Shown: one piece after another, positions 59,069 through 64,000 of the stretch
Position numbering within the stretch: the stretch's first letter is position 1
How the letters are laid out: each line of letters starts with the position of its first letter
Assembly (NCBI RefSeq): GCF_014218705.1
Contig: NZ_JABBJF010000008.1
Coordinates: forward strand, 1-64,000
Length of the DNA: 64,000 nt
Direction of reading: 5' to 3'
DNA from: Kluyvera sichuanensis
Lineage (GTDB): Bacteria; Pseudomonadota; Gammaproteobacteria; Enterobacterales; Enterobacteriaceae
Program-made: the position numbers and the translations under genes
Notes under the pieces: model-generated
Seen by the model: only the letters and a program-made list of their open reading frames with translations
The model's database searches: none
Told to the model about the DNA's origin: nothing

Positions 59069-60436
59069 TTAGTCGCAGGCAACCACTTTCATCGCCAGGC
59101 CACCGCGAGAGGTTTCGCGATACTTGGCGTTCATGTCTTTACCGGTTTCGTACATGGTCTCGATAACCTTATCGAGGCACACGCGCGGCTCACTGGTACG
59201 GCGCAGCGCCATACGTGCGGCGTTTACCGCTTTCACCGAGGCAATGGCGTTACGCTCAATGCACGGTACCTGAACCTGGCCAGCGACCGGGTCGCAGGTC
59301 AGACCGAGGTTATGTTCCATGCCGATTTCCGCGGCGATGCACACCTGCGCAGGGCTTGCGCCCAGCAGTTCAGCCAGACCGGCAGCCGCCATTGAACAGG
59401 CCACGCCCACTTCACCCTGGCAGCCCACTTCAGCGCCGGAGATAGAGGCGTTCATCTTGTACAGTGAGCCAATTGCGCTCGCGACCAGCATGTAGCGTGC
59501 CAGCGAGTTAGCGTTCACTTCACGGATAAACTTGTCGTAGTACGCCAGCACTGCAGGAACAATCCCGCAAGCGCCGTTGGTTGGCGCCGTCACGACGCGG
59601 CCACCGGCGGCGTTTTCTTCGTTAACGGCCAGCGCGAACATGTTGATCCAGTCCACCACCGCCATTGGGTCACTGCTGATTTTATCCTGGCTCACCAGCA
59701 TGCGGCGCAGCGCTGCGGCACGGCGCGGAACGCGCAGTTTGCCCGGCAGGACGCCTTCAGTGGTGGTGCCGTGTTCGATACCGCCCTTCATCACTGCCCA
59801 GACGTCAGCGAAGTGCTTTTCCAGCTCTTCTTTGCTGTGCAGCGTGAGTTCGTTTTTCATCATCAGGCCAGAGAGTGACAGCCCGGTTTCGTTGCAGTGA
59901 CGCTGCAGGTCGGCGGCGTTTTTGTACGGGTAAGGTACGGCCACCGGCGCTTCAGTCTGCTGACCGAAGTGCTCTTCATCGACGATAAAACCACCGCCGA
60001 TGGAATAATAGGTTTTGCTGTAAACGGCGTTATCGCCCGCCAGTGCGGTGATACGCATGCCGTTTTCATGCAGGGAGAGGTTGTCGGCATGGAAGTTCAT
60101 GCACTGGTCAACCGGGAATTCCACTTCGTGCTGACCGTTAGCAAGCATCAGGCGACCGTGGGTGTTCACATCCTGGATAAACGCCGGGATAGACTCGATA
60201 TCGACCGTATCAGGCAGATTTCCTGCCAGACCCATAATGATGGCGATATCCGTATGGTGACCTTTACCGGTCAGAGAGAGTGAGCCGTAAACATCGACGA
60301 CTACGCGAGTAATATCATTGAGGATCCCACGCGCAATCAAGTCGTCCGTGAACTGTTTGCCTGCTTTCATTGGCCCAACGGTGTGTGAGCTGGAAGGACC
60401 AATGCCGATTTTGAAAATATCGAATACGCTAATCAT
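59069..60436 (-). CDS. sdaB: L-serine dehydratase 2, SdaB
   Basis: A 455-residue iron-sulfur enzyme that deaminates L-serine to pyruvate and ammonia. The N terminus [22 protein letters not shown] and the C-terminal Cys-bearing segments [18 protein letters not shown] and [19 protein letters not shown], which bind the 4Fe-4S cluster, are complete. Length equals E. coli. It lies downstream of sdaC with a 53-bp gap, so uptake and deamination of serine are co-expressed. Confidence 0.97.
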   Translation of the reverse strand: MISVFDIFKIGIGPSSSHTVGPMKAGKQFTDDLIARGILNDITRVVVDVYGSLSLTGKGHHTDIAIIMGLAGNLPDTVDIESIPAFIQDVNTHGRLMLANGQHEVEFPVDQCMNFHADNLSLHENGMRITALAGDNAVYSKTYYSIGGGFIVDEEHFGQQTEAPVAVPYPYKNAADLQRHCNETGLSLSGLMMKNELTLHSKEELEKHFADVWAVMKGGIEHGTTTEGVLPGKLRVPRRAAALRRMLVSQDKISSDPMAVVDWINMFALAVNEENAAGGRVVTAPTNGACGIVPAVLAYYDKFIREVNANSLARYMLVASAIGSLYKMNASISGAEVGCQGEVGVACSMAAAGLAELLGASPAQVCIAAEIGMEHNLGLTCDPVAGQVQVPCIERNAIASVKAVNAARMALRRTSEPRVCLDKVIETMYETGKDMNAKYRETSRGGLAMKVVACD

Positions 60437-60489
60437 GAGGCGTCCCTATGGTATTGAAGAGCGCCGCCCCAAGGGACGGCGCAGGGTGA

Positions 60490-61779
60490 TTAACTAAACA
60501 GAGAGTAGGAGATAGCGGAGATAGCGATGAGACCCATCAGGACAACGAAGACGTTGCTGATGTGACCGCTGTACTTACGCATTGCCGGTACTTTCTGGAT
60601 AGCATACATCGGCATCAGGAACAGAATCATCGCGATGATTGGGCCGCCCAGGGTTTCAATCATCCCCAGGATGCTTGGGTTCATGGTTGCCACGATCCAG
60701 GTGGTAATCAGCATGAACAGCGCAGTGATTTTGTTCAGTTTGTTGATTTCGATGGTTTTGCCTTTGCTACGCAGAGACTTAATAACCATACCGTTAAAGC
60801 CTTCACGTGCGCCCAGGTAGTGGCCCAGGAAGGATTTGGTGATAGCGATAATCGCGATAATCGGTGCCATCCAGGCGATAACCGGCGCGTTAAAGTGGTT
60901 CGCCAGGTAAGACAGGATGGAGATGTTCTGCTCTTTTGCCGCCGCCAGGTCCGCTGGGGACAGGCTCAGTACGCAGCTGAAGACGAAGAACATCACGGTC
61001 AGTACCATCATCACGTGGGCACGAGCCAGAATAGAGGAGCATTTTTTCTCTGCACCCTGGCCGTATTCTTCACGCTTCGCGACCGCGAAGGAGGAGATGA
61101 TTGGTGAGTGGTTGAAGGAGAACACCATTACCGGGATTGCCAGCCACAGGGTCATCCACAGGCCGTTGCCGGTAGAGGCTGCGCTGCTGAAGGACAGGGT
61201 TTCCAGCGCTGCACCGCTCCACTGTGGGATCAGGTACAGAGCCAGCACCATCAGGGCGGCGACAAACGGGAACACCAGGATGCTCATCGCTTTAACAATC
61301 ATCTGCTCACCGAAGCGAACGATGGTCATCATACCGACGATCAGAATCAGCGACAGCAGCGCGCGCGGCGGCGGCGTGATGTGTAGCTGGTGAGCCAGGA
61401 AGCTCTCGACGGTGTTGGTGATTGCCACGCTGTAAACCAGCAGGATTGGGTAGATAGCGAAGAAGTAGAGCAGGGTAATCAGTTTACCTGCGCCGATACC
61501 AAAGTGCTCTTCAACCACTTCAGTGATGTCTTCGCCCGGGTTTTTACCGGACAGCACGAAGCGAGTCAGACCGCGGTGTGCGAAGAAGGTCATCGGGAAA
61601 GCAAGGATAGCCATGATGATCAGCGGGATCATGCCACCAACGCCGGCGTTGATTGGCAGGAACAGAACGCCTGCACCGATTGCGGTGCCGTAAAGACCCA
61701 GCATCCACATTGTATCTGTTTTGCGCCATCCGCTAGCAGATTCTGCTGTGACGATAGTGCTGGTTTGAGTGTTTTCCAT
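60490..61779 (-). CDS. sdaC: Serine/proton symporter SdaC
   Basis: A 429-residue membrane protein of the hydroxy/aromatic amino acid permease family, same length as in E. coli SdaC, with about 11 hydrophobic helices. The start at 61779 ([10 protein letters not shown]) has a CAGGAG ribosome site; the reading from 61848 is unsupported. The 500-bp upstream gap is AT-rich and contains a CRP-like site. Confidence 0.97.
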   Translation of the reverse strand: MENTQTSTIVTAESASGWRKTDTMWMLGLYGTAIGAGVLFLPINAGVGGMIPLIIMAILAFPMTFFAHRGLTRFVLSGKNPGEDITEVVEEHFGIGAGKLITLLYFFAIYPILLVYSVAITNTVESFLAHQLHITPPPRALLSLILIVGMMTIVRFGEQMIVKAMSILVFPFVAALMVLALYLIPQWSGAALETLSFSSAASTGNGLWMTLWLAIPVMVFSFNHSPIISSFAVAKREEYGQGAEKKCSSILARAHVMMVLTVMFFVFSCVLSLSPADLAAAKEQNISILSYLANHFNAPVIAWMAPIIAIIAITKSFLGHYLGAREGFNGMVIKSLRSKGKTIEINKLNKITALFMLITTWIVATMNPSILGMIETLGGPIIAMILFLMPMYAIQKVPAMRKYSGHISNVFVVLMGLIAISAISYSLFS

Positions 61780-61939
61780 CTGTATCTCCTGGAGGAAGGA
61801 AAATGCTAATTTTTTAGTCAAATAAAATAAAAATAACGTTAAAACCAAGATTAAATTTTATAAGTATCGGCTTTTTTGTGATTTTTACCCGATACCGTTT
61901 TAGACGAGCGCAAATGTACATTTAACTGGTAAATGTATC

Positions 61940-61955
61940 AGTGATCATGATCGCA
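61940..61955. promoter_or_regulatory. CRP site upstream of sdaC
   Basis: AGTGA-TCATGA-TCGCA matches 8 of 10 conserved CRP positions and lies 161 bp upstream of the sdaC start. E. coli sdaCB is known to be CRP-dependent. The rest of the 61780-62280 gap is AT-rich promoter DNA with no further gene that I can recognise. Confidence 0.55.
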
Positions 61956-62230
61956 AATGTAATAATCCACTTTTAGTGTGGGTTATTGCAGGCGTTTTTA
62001 CTGTAATTGCAATATATGCAGAAATTAATGGTCGCGAAGGCTACCATTCGCAGTATGTGTGGTAAATGGTTGAGGGGGTAAATGCGATGTTTTCGCTGAT
62101 AAAAATGGTGAAAATGGCGTTTTTTAGCGCTCAATCATAATTATTGCTAATAATATGTGGTTGGATAATGCACGCAAACGATTGGCTGTGAATGAATAGG
62201 TGGAGCTAAGCGGGCTGTTTTGGGAGAAAT

Positions 62231-62252
62231 TCCGGCGGAAAAGACCGCCGGA
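62231..62252 (-). terminator. Hairpin downstream of ppnN
   Basis: Stem TCCGGCGG (62231-62238) with CCGCCGGA (62245-62252), loop AAAAGA. It lies about 30 bp after the ppnN stop; the T run is poor, so termination is likely but not certain. Confidence 0.5.
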
Positions 62253-62280
62253 TGGGGAGTGAATTACGCTGAGGTCAGAC

Positions 62281-63645
62281 TCAGGCGCAGATTTCGTAGC
62301 ACGGAATATAGGCAGAGCCTGGCAGTTTCATGCGGTGCTGGGCCACGAAGCCCTGCAGCAGTTCGTCCATGCGGCGCATCATCTCTTTATCACCGTGGAT
62401 CTTGTACGGCCCAAACTCTTCGATAGCGCGAATGCCGACTTCCTTCACGTTACCCGCCACGATGCCGGAGAAGGCGCGACGCAGGTCGGCGGCCAGCACT
62501 TCAACCGGCTGGTCTGGATAGAGCTTCAGGCTAGCCATGTTTTCGTGCGACGGCTCGAACGGCATTTGCAGGTCTGGTGCAATGCGAATCGACCAGTTGA
62601 AGCTGTAAGCATCGCCGGTATCACGGCGGTTCTCTTTCACCAGCGGCATCGCTTTCTTCATCTGACGCGCCACTTCGACTTCATCATCAATGATGATTTT
62701 GTAATGACGGCGGGCACCTTCACCCAGCGTATGCACGACAAAATCGTCCAGCACGCGGAAGTAGTCGGCGCTCTCTTTCGGGCCGGTGAGGATAAGCGGC
62801 AGCACCTGGTCTTTGTTCGCTGGGTTCATCAGAATGCCCAGCAGGTACAGCAGCTCTTCCGCCGTACCAACGCCGCCAGGGAAGATAATGATGCCGTGGG
62901 CGATACGGACAAAGGCTTCCAGACGCTTTTCGATATCCGGCATGATGATCAGTTCGTTCACCAGCGGGTTAGGCGGCTCAGCGGCAATAATCGACGGTTC
63001 GGTCATGCCGATAAAACGGCCTTCTTTATAGCGCTGCTGTGCGTGACCCACCGCGGCGCCTTTCATTGGTGCTTCCATCGCGCCTGGGCCGCAGCCGGTG
63101 CAGATGTTTAGTTCACGCAGACCAAGCTGGTTACCGACGCGACGAGCGTACAGGTATTCGTTTTCATTAATGGAGTGACCGCCCCAGCACACCACCATGC
63201 TAGGTGCTTCCCCGACGTGCAGCGCGCGGGCGTTACGCAGAATAGAGAAGACCAGGTTGGTAATGTGGGTCGAGCTTTCCAGATCGAGATTCGGGAAGCG
63301 GACGGTGTTATGGATTTGCCCGTAGACAAACAGAATATCGCGCAGGACGGCAAACAGGTTAGCCTGCAGCGAGCGTATGATCCGCCCATCAACGAAGGCA
63401 TCTTCCGGGGGATTAATCAGTTCAAGCTTCACGCCGCGTTCGCGGCGCAGCACGTTAATGTCGAAGCTTTCAAAACGGGATAGCAGCTCTTTGCTGTTAT
63501 CGGTCAGGCTACCTGAGTTCAGTACGGCCAGGGAACAGTTGCGGAACAATTGATACAGGTCGCTGCTGGCCGTGCGTTTAAGCATGTCAACTTCCAGCTG
63601 CGACAACATATCCATTGAGCCAAGCGGGCTAATATGTGTAATCAA
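62281..63645 (-). CDS. ppnN: Nucleotide 5'-monophosphate nucleosidase PpnN (YgdH)
   Basis: A 454-residue LOG-family enzyme that splits purine and pyrimidine nucleoside monophosphates into base and ribose 5-phosphate, stimulated by (p)ppGpp in E. coli. The LOG motifs are [14 protein letters not shown] and [15 protein letters not shown]. Length is the same as in E. coli. The start codon is TTG at 63645, with a strong AAGGAG site 5 bp upstream. Confidence 0.96.
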   Translation of the reverse strand: MITHISPLGSMDMLSQLEVDMLKRTASSDLYQLFRNCSLAVLNSGSLTDNSKELLSRFESFDINVLRRERGVKLELINPPEDAFVDGRIIRSLQANLFAVLRDILFVYGQIHNTVRFPNLDLESSTHITNLVFSILRNARALHVGEAPSMVVCWGGHSINENEYLYARRVGNQLGLRELNICTGCGPGAMEAPMKGAAVGHAQQRYKEGRFIGMTEPSIIAAEPPNPLVNELIIMPDIEKRLEAFVRIAHGIIIFPGGVGTAEELLYLLGILMNPANKDQVLPLILTGPKESADYFRVLDDFVVHTLGEGARRHYKIIIDDEVEVARQMKKAMPLVKENRRDTGDAYSFNWSIRIAPDLQMPFEPSHENMASLKLYPDQPVEVLAADLRRAFSGIVAGNVKEVGIRAIEEFGPYKIHGDKEMMRRMDELLQGFVAQHRMKLPGSAYIPCYEICA

Positions 63646-63760
63646 GTGAACTCCTTACGGGACGAAAATCGTCTTCCTTGATGATTACAATAGCCTCGCT
63701 GGCCCGTTTACTACAACCTCAGCGCGGAACAAAGCGCGCAAAATTGAGATTTTGTTAAGC

Positions 63761-64000
63761 TTACTGACGTACCAGTCGTCCAATAGCCGGGACAAACTCG
63801 CCGTTTGAGCGCCATGGGTTGATATCCAGACCGCCGCGACGGGTGTAGCGGGCGTATACGCTCAGGCTTTCCGGCGCGCAGAAACGCAGAATGTCATTGA
63901 AGATACGTTCAACACACTGCTCGTGGAATTCGTTGTGATGACGGAACGATACCAGGTAACGCAGCAGCTTCTCGCGGTCGATTTGCCGGCCACGGTATTG
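63761..64000 (-). CDS. queF: NADPH-dependent 7-cyano-7-deazaguanine reductase QueF (3' part)
   Basis: The last 79 codons of queF, cut by the window edge. Visible segments [37 protein letters not shown] and [15 protein letters not shown] match E. coli QueF, ending RLVRQ. The enzyme reduces preQ0 to preQ1 for queuosine in tRNA; the catalytic Cys lies in the missing N-terminal part. Confidence 0.95.
   Translation of the reverse strand, partial: QYRGRQIDREKLLRYLVSFRHHNEFHEQCVERIFNDILRFCAPESLSVYARYTRRGGLDINPWRSNGEFVPAIGRLVRQ

Overview
The window is chromosomal DNA of an enteric bacterium (Enterobacteriaceae, GC-rich, most like Klebsiella/Raoultella). Long blocks keep the E. coli gene order: galR-omrB-omrA-aas-lplT-tas-ygdR-ygdQ-mutH-rppH-ptsP-lgt-thyA, then ppdA-ppdB-ygdB-ppdC-recC-ptrA-recB-recD-argA-amiC, then initiator tRNAs-mltA-tcdA-csdE-csdA-gcvB-gcvA-ygdD-rlmM-xni-sdaB-sdaC-ppnN-queF. 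The genus is an inference from gene order and repeat style.

Layout. Positions 1-94 look like the end of an insertion sequence. Next come a LacI-family regulator and a GNAT acetyltransferase where E. coli has lysA, then galR, the twin sRNAs OmrB and OmrA, and the phospholipid-repair pair aas-lplT. The mutH-rppH gap (9922-10604) carries a cluster of DnaA boxes at the known position of DARS2, which regenerates ATP-DnaA. A two-gene catabolic insertion (enolase-superfamily enzyme plus ACS-type transporter) sits between thyA and ppdA, with a good CRP site upstream. The pseudopilin genes and the recBCD/ptrA block follow.

The main accessory block (34566-51049) is the anaerobic cobalamin pathway, inserted between amiC and the initiator tRNA operon. 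cobD follows amiC by 6 bp. A pduX-type threonine kinase gene converges on cobD. A cobalamin riboswitch then precedes cbiABCDETFGHJKLMNQOP, 17 tightly overlapping genes that make cobyric acid and import cobalt. CobD and PduX supply the aminopropanol-phosphate arm. The nucleotide-loop genes cobU, cobS and cobT, which follow cbiP in Salmonella, are not in the window. cbiF carries a perfect 58-bp tandem duplication that shifts the frame at its 3' end.

The right part holds three tRNA-fMet genes, mltA, the tRNA/sulfur-transfer genes tcdA-csdE-csdA, the sRNA GcvB with gcvA, rlmM, xni, the serine uptake and deamination pair sdaC-sdaB, ppnN, and the 3' part of queF. Five intergenic gaps carry REP/BIME-like palindromes with a shared core. 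I found no phage, CRISPR array or defence system. The most notable items are the cbiF duplication, the architecture of the cobalamin locus, the uncharacterised acid-sugar-like gene pair, and conserved regulatory DNA (DARS2, riboswitch, sRNAs).
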